This document shows positions 23,693 through 34,549 of a stretch of DNA of 64,000 nucleotides, in pieces. Within the stretch, counting starts at the first letter, position 1, and each line of letters starts with the position of its first letter. This DNA comes from Monosporascus cannonballus (taxonomy: Eukaryota; Ascomycota; Sordariomycetes; Xylariales): NCBI GenBank assembly GCA_004154925.1, contig QJNS01000338.1:1-64000 (forward strand), read 5' to 3'. The position numbers and the translations under genes are program-made. The notes beneath the pieces are model-generated. The model ran no database searches and had not been told where the DNA came from. It saw only the letters and a list, made by a program, of their open reading frames with translations.

Positions 23693-25236
23693 ATATAAAT
23701 AAAGTAATCTAATTACTTTAAATTATTATATATACGAATTTAATTTCCGTAAAGTATTTTAATATCATAAAATTTAATAATTTTTTTTTATAATTTTCAA
23801 TAAATATCCCCGGCTTTTTATAATTTTAAATAAATAATTATAAATATTTGTAATTTTTATTTTATTATTAACATAAATAATAATTTTGATAATAAAACAT
23901 TAATTATTAAGCTAAATTAAAAAGATATTATTTAATATTTCGGATATATTAATTATTAAAATATTAAAATATTTTTAATATAAACGTTAATTTTTAAATA
24001 AAAAAAATAATAATATTAATTTCGAAATAAATAATATTAAAGTGCCGAAATTTCGCCTTATAACTATATATAATTAAGCTATTAATTTAACTAAACCCGT
24101 TATATTTCGAAATTTCCTTTTATAATATTATTAATAATTATTATATATAGAAAATAATATTTATCAATAAATAAAATAAAACGTAAGTTATAGATATTAA
24201 TATATTTAAACCAGATACTTTTTAATTTTAATAATAAATATGCTTTATCGATAATAATTAAATTATATTATCGTTTAAAAATAAAATTAAATGTGATAAT
24301 TTAAAGTTAATTATTTAATATTTGTTTAAAATTAAAAATAATATGGTTATGCCGTCCGGCAATTATATAGTTAAATATTTATAAGTTAAGTTTTTTCGTA
24401 TCCGTAAATATTAAGACAAAAATAAAAAATAAAATTACTAATATAAATATTCGTTATTTTTTCGTTAAGTTAATTATTAAAAAATGTTTAAATAATTAAG
24501 GATTTTCCGACACTTATTTTATAACGAAAAAAAATATTAAGTTTTCCGAAAACCAAATTATACACCGTATCGATATATTTTTTTAATAAAATATAATTTT
24601 ACTTATTAAATATAACGTTTAATATAAGGCGAATAAACCGACGGCGTAAAGTTTTCGTAAGGTTATTAACCGTATATATAATATTAATATGTAAGTTAAT
24701 TATATTTATATTAGCAAAAAATAGTAAATATATTTAATAAAGATAAATATTGTATTTTAAGAAATTCAATATTTAAAACTTTAAAATATTTTTTTAACTT
24801 TTCGAATATATTACCTATATTTAATTAATTTAAAATATATATTTCGGGATTTATTACGGATACTTTTAAGCTTTATATATTATTATAATATTAACCTAAA
24901 AAGGATAAAAAACTATAATATATATTAATTTGAATTTTAAGCCACTTTTTTATTACAATAATTTTGATTTCGTATTAATTAAAATTATTATTATATTAAA
25001 AAATAAAAATATTAATTTTATGTTAAATTATATAAATTAAAATATTAACAGTTTCGTAATTAATATATATTGCCAAAATTAATAATAATAATTTTTACGA
25101 ATTTATATGGGAATATACCAAACGAAACGAAAAAATCATAATTTATTATCAGGCTTTATTTTGCAGGTTTTGGTATTTTTGTGGGTATTATTTTTAAAGG
25201 AATTTAGCTGATATATTGGACCTCTAATAGATACTT
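23693..25236. other. RIPed AT-rich repeat DNA, unassigned
   Basis: This continues the block at 20,191-23,476 beyond the solo LTR. No motif was recognised on either strand. Confidence 0.45.
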
Positions 25237-25335
25237 CTTGATCAAAAGCTATAGCTGGGGCTACGACTGCTGCGCCGCAGGCGCAGCCACAACCTCCAAA
25301 ATGGGGTCCTGATCACGATGAGGCAATCCTTATTG
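25237..25335. repeat. Repeat shared with 45,238-45,330
   Basis: Both copies read AAAGCTATAGCT, then GGCGCAGCCACAACCTCC, then CTGATCNCGATNAGGCAAT in the same orientation, at about 85% identity by eye. Both sit at the right-hand border of an AT-rich block. The copy at 45 kb runs into a TA-flanked terminal repeat; this one diverges just before it. Confidence 0.7.
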
Positions 25336-25417
25336 CCATTTTATATCCTAGCGTTTTTTAAAGCTATGCGGAAGGTCTGGGAATGAGTTGATGATATTTA
25401 TTACCGTTGGGTCGTAG

Positions 25418-25639
25418 TTAACCTTTTGCATAGCTTCCGTACCTGATAGCCGTGCCGTTTATGTTGCTGTAAAAAAAAACTCCCGTGTATTTAACGACGG
25501 AACGTTGAATTCGCGTAGCAGGGAATTCCGGGCTCGTTGTAGCAGGGAAGCTATCACCACCCTGTGACGGTGATTCCCAGGCCTGGCTGTTCCCCTGGCT
25601 CTTTATCGAAGCGTTAAGACAATATACTGATAAAGCCAT
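25418..25639 (-). CDS. Hypothetical short open reading frame
   Basis: This 73-codon frame lies between the repeat at 25,237 and the phosphotransferase gene. It has normal composition, no signal peptide, no membrane segment and no recognised motif. It may be a chance frame or a remnant. Confidence 0.2.
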   Translation of the reverse strand: MALSVYCLNASIKSQGNSQAWESPSQGGDSFPATTSPEFPATRIQRSVVKYTGVFFYSNINGTAIRYGSYAKG

Positions 25640-25967
25640 TTTGAGATTTAGGTGATAATAACAGCTACAACCGAATATCGAAAACGTCAGAGGCTAATAG
25701 CCGAAAGGGGTTGCTTTCGTAAACAGCTTTAGAGCGCTAGGGGGTACATTGGGCGAAAAACATGGATCCCTGGGCAAAATAGGTGGGGCGAAAATGTCAC
25801 TTTTCCCTTCATCTGCCGCGACACCGAACACCCTAAGTCTCAGGTGCCTGGGGCAAGCGGGTCGTTGTGGTGTCATGATGTTCGCGATTAAGCGGTCAAC
25901 CTTGGCAGAAAACTCCAACTCAGCATCACATCTAGCGCCCGGAAACACTGGCCACTTTTCAGCTTCG

Positions 25968-27086
25968 ATGGCGACAAATGATACCCCAGAGCTAAGCGCG
26001 TGCTCCGCACCGACACCAACCGCCAAGGTCTTCCCCCAGTCCAGTTTCTTCCAAGAGCGCAGAGCGCCCGCGCTACCCTCGCCTGCAGAGATCAGAGCCT
26101 TGAATGAGGCCTCTGGCCACTGCCGTGCCACATCCTTGAACCATCCACCCCCCGTTATCATCCCATCCCTGGGACTAGCCGTCAAGTATGGAGCCGACGT
26201 TACTATCGCCGAGGTCGAGGCCCAGGTATTGATGCGTGAGCGACTACAAGGCCGTGTCCCAGTTCCTGAGGTCTTCGGCTGGGCTGAAGATAGCGGCCAA
26301 CAGTTCATATATGTGTCTCTGGTCGAGGGTGATACTCTACAGGCAAGATTTAGCACCATGAATGAAAGCGAACGGCAGGCTGTCTGCAAGGAGCTAAGAT
26401 CTATGGTGAATGCCTGGAGGGCTTTGACCCAGGAATCAGACAGATATATTGGTAAGATATCATACGATGGCCTTCCTATATCCCATTTTGCCATGGAAAA
26501 GGGCACCCCTAGCTGGGGTCTTCGGGTGATTGTTCTTCCTTTCCGAAGCCCTATATCAGTGGATCACCCACACCAAGTGGGATCACCGCTTCCTAGCTTC
26601 CTACAAGTCAATATACCCTCAAGAGATGTGTATCTGCTCCTTAGTAAGTGTGATACATTTAGTCTAATATAAATAGGGAGTGTAGGAAAGCGCCCGCTAA
26701 ACGATATTTTCGTTGCTGGCCAGCCAGAGCGTGTAGGGCCGTTCCTAGGCGCAGATGCGGTACAAAAGTTCCATGATATATGTGGAATCGACATTGGCGG
26801 TGATATTCCGATTATTTTTACCCATAACGATCTTTGTCCCCCTAATATACTATTATCGTATGGCCCTAACCCAAAGGTTGTGGGGATTCTTGATTGGGGC
26901 CAATCAGGATGGTATCCTTCGTATTGGGAGTATTGTAAGGCACGGCGGGTAGGTATCGTGGATGAGGAATTCAATTCTGCCCTTCAAGAGGAATGGCATA
27001 CCAGTTATCTGCCTGAGGTCATTGATACAGTGGATGATGAGAGGTTTTACCACCCGTGGCTGTATTTCATGTTGTCTAACATCTGA
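25968..27086 (+). CDS. Aminoglycoside/choline-kinase-like phosphotransferase (APH family), two exons
   Basis: Exon 1 is 25,968-26,451, the intron 26,452-26,676 and exon 2 26,677-27,086, giving 297 residues. The splice joins codons in phase 1 so that RYIG continues as SVGKRPLND, the expected family sequence. Visible motifs are ALPSPAEIRALN near the N-terminus, VVKYG-like LAVKYGADV (probable nucleotide-binding strand), the catalytic loop HNDLCPPN, and LDWGQSGWYPSYWEYCKAR with the metal-binding Asp. The fold is protein-kinase-like and transfers phosphate from ATP to a small molecule; the substrate is unknown and drug resistance should not be assumed. I chose the ATG at 25,968 because the sequence from there matches the usual start of these proteins; in-frame ATGs at 25,749 and 25,794 are alternatives. 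There are no stops or RIP-type damage, so the gene is probably functional. Confidence 0.9.
26452..26676 (+). other. Intron of the phosphotransferase gene carrying a dispersed repeat
   Basis: The intron has donor GTAAGAT, branch-like CTAAT and acceptor AAATAG, length 225 bases. It is long for this type of genome (other introns here are 57-110 bases). Bases 26,492-26,653 are the 162-bp repeat also found at 12,323-12,484. If retained, the frame stays open until a TAA at 26,670-26,672, so retention would truncate the enzyme before its catalytic loop. Confidence 0.85.
26492..26653 (+). repeat. Dispersed 162-bp repeat, copy 2 (intronic)
   Basis: There are four mismatches to the copy at 12,323-12,484 and the same length. 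It occupies most of the phosphotransferase intron, in sense orientation. Confidence 0.9.
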
Positions 27087-27858
27087 GACTGTTGCTCAAG
27101 TCATCATAGGCCTGCGAGCAGGTACCTGAATTGTTACTTAGCTATGCTTTCGCCGTTATGGCAATGCTCTCGGCGTGCCGATGCTGTGCTATATACCTGC
27201 TGGTCCTCTAATCGCGACGCGCGTCAGGAACCGTATTTCGAGTCTGTTTACTATGTCTGCCTTGCTGTGATCTCGGTAGCAAGGACTATGACCCATCGAT
27301 CTCTCGGCAACGGTCACATGAAATTGTTCTGTCAAATGGGCTGAAGGGAGAAATATCCGCTTTTTGCATATTAAAATATTTTGTGTCGGCAGCGTAAAGG
27401 ACTTTATTGTGCCAGAGCTCGCGGTACTGTTTGACGACCCGCTTTTCGCGATACGCCTGCTCCGTGCCTCTGTTTCAACCTGATGGACCCCACAGATTGA
27501 TTGATTGATTGATTGAATCCTACTCGGTTGTGGCCGCTTTTTATCTGCAGCTATGCCCGGCTAAACAGGACGGTCGTGTCACGAACCCACGTGATCACGT
27601 GTTAAATTGTCAGTGATACGCGTAAAGAATATCACGTGTGACAGCACGTGATGCCAGATATCTCCCCTGAGCCTGGAGCAGAGCGCTATATCTTATAGCT
27701 CGAGCCTAACCTGCATTATCGATCAATTAGCACTGACCCTGATCCCTCTCATAGACCAAGTCGCTCACGACTCCGCTTAAGACAAACGGATTCTTCTAGA
27801 AAGTATCAAACAAGCTATGCGATGACGTCAGGTTCTACGCCATCAGCGGAATCAGGGT
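27087..27858. other. Island 3 intergenic region with GATT microsatellite
   Basis: No gene was recognised. It contains five tandem GATT units at 27,495-27,516 and the CACGTG cluster listed separately. A 66-codon plus-strand frame at 27,144-27,344 has no supporting feature. Confidence 0.4.
27588..27650. promoter_or_regulatory. Cluster of four CACGTG (E-box) sites
   Basis: CACGTG occurs at 27,588, 27,596, 27,633 and 27,645, mostly within TCACGTG. In fungi, CACGTG is bound by bHLH factors of the Cbf1/Pho4 type. No intact gene lies immediately on either side, so the target is unclear. Confidence 0.45.
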
Positions 27859-28370
27859 GCCGGTGCGGATGGCGGGGTTGGCCGATAAGAGCAGCGGCCG
27901 ATACGGCGGCGGTCGGCTCAGCGGGTATCAGCGGCCGATACGGGATGGCGTATAGGTCGGAGTCTGTAGAAGGATACAGAAAACTGGACCGATACTAACC
28001 AGGCCGACCCCACGCCCGCCGACCTTGCGCCACCGCTGTATCGGCCGGACCCCACATTGACCCCACAGCTACCGACCGTGCGCCATCGCTGTATCGACCG
28101 GGTTCCATATCGGCTCTTTCAAGGTCGGTGCATGCAATGGCCGATGTGGAGCCCGGCTGATACAGCGGTGGCGCAAGGTCGGTGGGCGTGGGGTCGGCCT
28201 GGTTAGTATCGGTCCAGAGTTCTGTATCCTTCCATTTATAGATTCCGACCGATACGACATGTCGTATCGACCGCTTATATCCGCCAAGCCGACTGTCGTC
28301 CGTATCGGCTGCTGCTCCTGTCGGCCTGGCATCGTTATAATATCGGCCAAACCCGTATTGGTCGCCGTGT
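27859..28370. mobile_element. Foldback/MITE-like element with long inverted arms
   Basis: The inner arms 27,984-28,048 and 28,153-28,217 are inverted repeats with two mismatches over 65 bases. Weaker inverted similarity continues outwards to about 27,874 and 28,355, where both arms hold TTGGCCGATA. Units of GGCCGATAC recur in the arms, and the 104-base spacer contains another partial copy of the arm. There is no coding capacity; a 93-codon minus-strand frame across it is made of repeat. A target duplication could not be fixed. It is GC-rich and unmutated, unlike most transposons here. Confidence 0.75.
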
Positions 28371-28904
28371 GCGTTTACTACGAATCAGTTAATTGGTGAA
28401 TCGGCAAAACGATATAGAAGGTTCGCTAGGCGACTGTAATGAGTTTTTCATCTACATAGACAGTAAATCTCAATGTGGCGCATGCTAATCAAAAGGACCG
28501 TGGAATAGCTCTGGCATTACACTCCGAATAGTATAATAGAGAAATAGAGTAGTTACGGTCGTGCCGACCGTCTCCGAGTGGCCTATAATTGGCTCGTCTT
28601 AAACAAGAGCTGCTACGATCCGATCAAGCGGTTCTAAAAGCCGCCGAATGATGTGGAAGCCAACCAGCTTGTGAGAACTCGGACGCCAACTCCCCGGCTT
28701 TATCATCTTAGCGGGCCCTGCTATCTGGTATGGAGCTGTTATCGATAAGATGCATTCTGAGTGACTGGCATGGTATCGGGTATACTGTTATCCCTTTTGG
28801 GGGGGGGGGGGCAGTGCTGTCAGCACCCGACAAAGCGGGTAGCTCGGATTAGTATTGATCCGGGATGCCTGGACATATAGTAGCCATTTAAACGACGACA
28901 ACAA
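28371..28904. other. Island 3 intergenic region with poly-G tract
   Basis: No gene was seen. A run of 13 G lies at 28,799-28,811. Confidence 0.5.
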
Positions 28905-29162
28905 ATGAAGCTAACCAGCCCATCGCTACGCAAGTTAATCGCGCCAGTGATGATTGTTTCTCCCGCGACACTATGGCATCCAGTCCGTGTTCAATGCTAT
29001 GTTCAGAGCACAGGCCCATCAGCGAATGATTGCAACATGTCGATTACGGTCTCCCAGCCCGCGAGACCCTCGCATTGCACTGTCACCTTTGTTGTTCCAC
29101 CAGAAGTAAGCGCCCCTGGACCACACCTTGATTCATCTGACGAATATACCGACAGCTCCTAG
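28905..29162 (+). CDS. Hypothetical short open reading frame
   Basis: 85 codons with a fair start context (ACAACAAATG). It is a serine/threonine/proline-rich product with three cysteines, no recognised domain and only a weak hydrophobic stretch. It might be an exon, a small protein or chance. Confidence 0.25.
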   Translation: MKLTSPSLRKLIAPVMIVSPATLWHPVRVQCYVQSTGPSANDCNMSITVSQPARPSHCTVTFVVPPEVSAPGPHLDSSDEYTDSS

Positions 29163-29288
29163 CCGCGGTACCCAGGGTCCTTTTTCCTCTCGTCCGTCTG
29201 CCATCCGAGCTGCTCCTCCACCTCTTTTCGCACGCGATCGATCCCTTAGACTAACTCTGCTTGGCCCTTACCTGCAAACGTCTTTTCC

Positions 29289-29508
29289 TGTGAGACCCTG
29301 ACATCACACACAGAAGCATATAACTGAAGAAAAGTGTATTAATAGGTTGCCTGACCTCTAGAAGGTCTTCCATAGAAGGTGAAGGTGGTGAACCCTCTTT
29401 AAATACAGATAAAAACAGTGGTAGCCAAGAGATAAAAATACCGGAGTGGCCGAAACTATTTCCATTAGTCGGTTAGCTAACTAAGCTATGGCGCTATTAG
29501 GTTTAACA
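29289..29508 (-). repeat. 3' LTR of a Ty1/copia element
   Basis: On the minus strand it begins TGTTAAACCTAATAGCGCC and ends AGGGTCTCACA, 220 bp. It is preceded on that strand by a typical polypurine tract (GCTGAGAGGGTA). It contains a TATA-like TGTATTTAAA. It is much less RIPed than the internal region beside it. A relative lies at 14,132-14,344. Confidence 0.8.
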
Positions 29509-32500
29509 TACCCTCTCAGCTGTTAAAAATTAACAACTAAAGTTTTTATAACTCTAAAGAACTTCTCAAAAAGGAAATATCGTAATAGTTAGAACGAAAA
29601 AAACCAACGTTTTCAGGTGTTGTTATTTAAGGTTATACTATTAGACCATAAAAGCTTTGTTAAAAAGTTAATTTAATAACTTAATATTTAAGGTAGTTTT
29701 GCTTTTAGAGATAAAAAAGGAGTAACGGAAATAAATATTCAAAAGAGAACGAAGGTAATAGCCTTTTGTTACTAGGTAACGCCTAAATTAAATTAATACT
29801 TCCTAGGTTTCCTTTAGCCTTAAAGTAACGTCCTAAAGATTTAGCAGCTTGACGAACTTTTAATGCTGTTGGAACTTTAAGGGCTTAGTTAAACCATCTG
29901 TTACCATGGCGTTAATAGGCGTTTATTCGATTCTTATTTTTTTGCTACGTGGATTTTGCGAAACTAATGATTATGAACGTTAATGTATTTTAGTTTCGTA
30001 ATTAGGCGTATAGTTTTTTTAATAACTAGCTATATCGTTTGCTTATTGTCCACCTAGATAATTAAGTTCTGTTCTAGTTCTAACTTAATAACCTTAAATA
30101 ATCTTAGCATAAAAATAGCTTTTTAACGGTTTGGAAAAAGGCTAAAAACTTAGCCTCCGTATTCGAAATAGTAATTATATTCTGTTTATTAGCTTTTTAT
30201 ACGATAGAGCTATCGAATAGTAATAATATAAATCCTTGAGTGCTTCTTGGGTTAAGGTTATCTGCAAAAAAGGCGTTATTTGCATATAGAAACGATTGTA
30301 TGTTAGGATTTTCGTCTTTTTCGAATTTTAAAGTTAAGATATATATAGAGTAAGCGTAAAAAATAATTTCGTTAATAACGTTAAAATGCGTAAAGTTAGA
30401 GTTTTTGTAATAACGTAATAAATAAAAAATAATTTTAGCTAAATCCGAACGAATAGCGATAATTTCGTATAATAAGCTTTCGACTTTTTCGAAATATAAT
30501 TTTTTGAATGTTACTAACGTTTCGCCTTAATATTTCTTAAGATTTTTCTATTTAAAGGTCTTAAAATAATGTTTTTCAAGTTTAAATAACTTAAAATATG
30601 TATATAACTTCTCCTAATAGGTATTTTATAATAATTATAATTTTTTAATTATTCGATTTCGTAAGATACGTATTTCGAAAAATAATTATAAATTCTTAAA
30701 GTTATTAATATGGAAACGTTATATTAGTTTCGCAAGACATTTTTTAGCACGTATTATATTGCGAATTCTATATAATACGGCTATGTCGTTAACGTAAAAA
30801 AACAACGTTAATTAATTAGTAGTCAAAATATATATATTATCCAGAACGGATCTTAATCCTAGTTCCTTTAGTTTTGCCATTAAGTCTCGTTGTCATAAAA
30901 CTAGTAATCGCTTTATGCCGTATAAAGCCTTCTAAAGCCTTAAATAAAAGCTCGGGCGTACGAATCTCTATAGAAAACGTACGTATATTAGTTTATCGAA
31001 GTCGCTATATAAGAACGCGTTAACGGCGTTAAACTAACGAAGCTCAAGATTAAATCGGACTGTAATAATTATAAATATGCGAAAAGACCTATTTGCTAAC
31101 GTAAAAGCGTAAGCGTTAAAGTCTTTACAAAGCTAAAGATTATCGCGAATAATAAGTTTAGCATTGAATTTCTAAAGCACCGCGTATTTATTAAATTTAT
31201 ATATAATACCTATATTAACGAAAAAATACCGTTAGAACTTACGTTTTAAATCGCTTTTTGTAATAAGGTAACGGTAATTAATCGCTTTATTCGATATATC
31301 TGATCCTATTTTTTTACGTAATCGTCTTTCACTTTTTGGCATACTTATTTATATAACTTGCTGTCAATTTTTAAAAGTAACGAGAAGGTTAATACGATAT
31401 AGGTTATTACACTTAATCGTAATTAAGAAAATAATATTAAAAGCGGTTAAATATGTATTGCGTTTTTAGAAATCCAATTTATAATTAATATTAGCTGAAA
31501 ATAATTCTTTTTTTTCGTTGCGCGTACTAGAATCGATAATAATTAATTAATTTAGAAAGTTTAGCTCTGTACGGCGTTATCGTAGCGAAAAAAGATCTAG
31601 TAATGCATTTTGAGCTTTATCCGACGATAATACGTTAAGTTATTAATAATTTAGTTTTTTAAAAGTTAAAATAACTTCTAGTATAGACAAATAAAGCTGT
31701 TTAACTTTACGTTCGAAATCGTCAGTTTTATTAGAGATACGGCTAAGGCTTTTTTTTTGAAATTGTTACTAATTAGCGAATTAACGAAATTTTCGTCAAA
31801 ATACGAATTATGGGCTTTATTAGCTTCCACTTCTTTAACTTTCTATAAAATTTCTTAATTAGAAGAGTTTATAACCATTATAATATTATCGTAAATACTT
31901 TTTTCAGGTTCATTTTGCTTTGCCAAATTATCTATCTCTTTAGTAATATTTGTATTTAAAGAATTACTGCTAAAAACAGCTTTCGAAATCCCTAGAGAGG
32001 TTATTGCTGTAAGTAAAATAAGGATGCTGTCGATCTAATCGTTTAATTCCGCGATCTCGAACGAGGATTTCTTTCGTTCGTTTTAATATTTTTTTGTCTC
32101 ATTGAAAGTAATATCTCAAACGGCAATAACGCGTTATTACGAAAAGATCTATACCCAATATACGTCCTGGGATCCATTTTCTTTAGGCGTTCTATACCTC
32201 GACGGATAGCTTCCGTAAGCGCATAAGTCTCTGATTCGAAAAGTACGATATTCGCTACGTTCGTTTTCAGACCTTTTTCGAGGATGAGTATTTTATTTCT
32301 TTTAACTAGCTATTCGTTAAAAACCTAGATAAGGGTTTTCTAATCTAGAGCTTAAATAAGTATGCAATTAGCGATATATATGGCTACTTCTATTATTTCC
32401 GGCTATAAATCAAAAACGAAATTACAATTAATAATGAAGTAATGCGCTTTCGTACTAATTACGCTTCCGACGCGTTTATAAACGTTTACGAACTTTATAA

Positions 32501-34190
32501 TATATAGAAGTAAGGGTTTATAAAATATATCTATATCGAAAAACTATTTTCGAAACTTATTCCCAAAGAATCTCGTTGTTTAATACGATTATCTTAATTT
32601 TAATATAAAATTATTTTTTAAAACAGTTATTACGTTTATTAGGGCAGTTAAAGTATATTTTTTCCGCTTTAAAGTATAACTGATCTTAGCTTTAATAATT
32701 AAATAAGTAATAATTAACGTTTTCGTATACCCGTCGAAAACGTTATTAAATTTGAAAAAATTAACGCATATTGTACTAAAAGGCTTGCTTTCTTTAATCG
32801 GCTGTCGTCGTAATATCTTTTTCCGCGCCTTAGCAACTTAATAATCTTAGTATTAAATCGTTAAAGATAAATATATTTTCGTTTTAGTAATTATTCGTAC
32901 CATTTTTTCGAAAGCATGTAAGTCTAGGTGGGTTAAGTTTTAGTATTATATCGTGGCGTTTCCTTTTAGAAGATTTAAGGGAAGCCGAGAGCTATTATTA
33001 TAAAGCTTTTGCTATAAAATTAGTTTAGGAGGTAAGAATTCTTAAATTAGAGATTCCGAAACGAAATCCTCGTTTTCGCTTTCGAGGATAACCTTATCCT
33101 TTACATCGTTATTATTCTCCGAAATCGCAGGGTTGCTTTCCCAAATTATTGTAAATATTATTAAAGCAGTATTATCGTCGTTGTTTTTCGGCGTTATTTT
33201 AACATAGTATATAACGGGTTAGCGTTCGATCTAATTAGCCTTTGTTATTTTCGTTTCTGACGCCTTATGATATACGATGTCGATTTCGTAATTCTAATAA
33301 ATCTTAGTCTCTTGAAAAAAATCTGTACGAGGTTAAGTAAGTATACATTTTAAAAATATATAAATTATTTTTCAGAAGAAAAGTGTTAAATTTTCTTGAC
33401 AATATAATAAACGTAATTTTTCGTATATTTTCTCTTACGATGTCGAAATACTTTTTTGCAGCTAAGAATTCTTTTTCATCTTTGGAAGGTATTGGTTAAC
33501 GAAGTTAGCCTTGTAACTTTTAAAATAGAAATTGAAATAAATATTTAATCACGTGGATCTTTTTAAGCTGTATCCGGTAGTAACATTATTATTCTATAGG
33601 CATATAAGAAATCCTTTAACGAAAAATGTTAAAGCTAACTAGAAAACTTATAGCTTATTTTCTTTTTATAAATGCTTAATTATTTTCTTCTATTAAAAGG
33701 AGGTTTTCGAAATATATTTATTTACTTTTTTTCTGGTTTTAGAAATTTCATTTTACTTATCGAGTTCAACGTTTTCGTTAATATAAGAGCAGTTCTTAAA
33801 ACAATATATCTTTCTATAATAGTATTTTAGTATAAGGCGATTATTGCTATTATCGCTGCCGTTATTTTGATTATTTATATTTCGGTTATTTAAAAATATA
33901 CCCGTTTAATTAAGAGTTTTTTTATTTAGGGTAACGCCGAACGCTTTTCGTAACAACTGTTTTGCGATAACGCCTTAAGTTTTCTACAGCTTTATATAGT
34001 TTCGAAACCGTTTTACAAACTTTTGTACGAGTAAAAGCTTAGCAGGATCCTTGCCTTCGAACATAGCTTTTTCTACCTTAGCTTTCTAGATAACAGAGAA
34101 GTTGAGTGAATAAGCGTTGATAGCATTTAGAAAATCGAAGTAGTCGTAATAATTTGCGATAGCTGATATCTAAAGTTCCGCGGTTTTAAT
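29509..34190 (-). mobile_element. Ty1/copia retrotransposon, RIP-degraded, 5' end missing
   Basis: Minus-strand translation near 30.1-30.3 kb reads a Ty1/copia RNase H with FADNLNPRSTQGFILLL followed by ISNTEAKFLAFF, matching the family order. RT lies at about 30.5-31.4 kb, integrase around 32-33 kb and gag-like sequence (AMFEGKDPAKLLLVQKFV) near 34.0 kb. Stops are frequent. The 5' LTR is not seen: the element is cut by the gypsy LTR starting at 34,191. Confidence 0.8.
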
Positions 34191-34549
34191 TGTTATAGCC
34201 TAACGTGCTTAGCATATCAAAAACAGTCAAAACAAGTGGAGCACAAGGAGGTGGGTCACGTAACAGAATTATTAGGATTTTGCAAAATTCACAACAAGAG
34301 TATTGGAATTTTGCGAAATTGCAAAGATCTAGATAAAATAAAACGAAATTATAAATAATATAAGACGTTTGTTATTTTCATAACTTAAATAATATTAATC
34401 TGAAATAAAATATCATTTTTCAAAACATCTTTAATTTTACGAAACGTAATATATTATTATATTAATTACTTAAAATCTTGCGATATTTTTTCTAATATAA
34501 ACTCGTATAATTAAAGTTTAATAATTTGTTAAACCGCTTAGCTGTTATA
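34191..34549 (+). repeat. 5' LTR of Ty3/gypsy copy D
   Basis: It starts TGTTATAGCCTAACG and ends AGCTGTTATA (mutated GCCGTCACA). A little-mutated stretch (about 34,218-34,255) keeps the GTGGGTCACGTAAC part of the family LTR. Confidence 0.75.

Noticed and set aside
26564..26974. 136-codon minus-strand frame
   Set aside because: It is antisense to the phosphotransferase exon and intron and shows no motif.
28069..28350. 93-codon minus-strand frame
   Set aside because: It is made of the foldback element's repeats.
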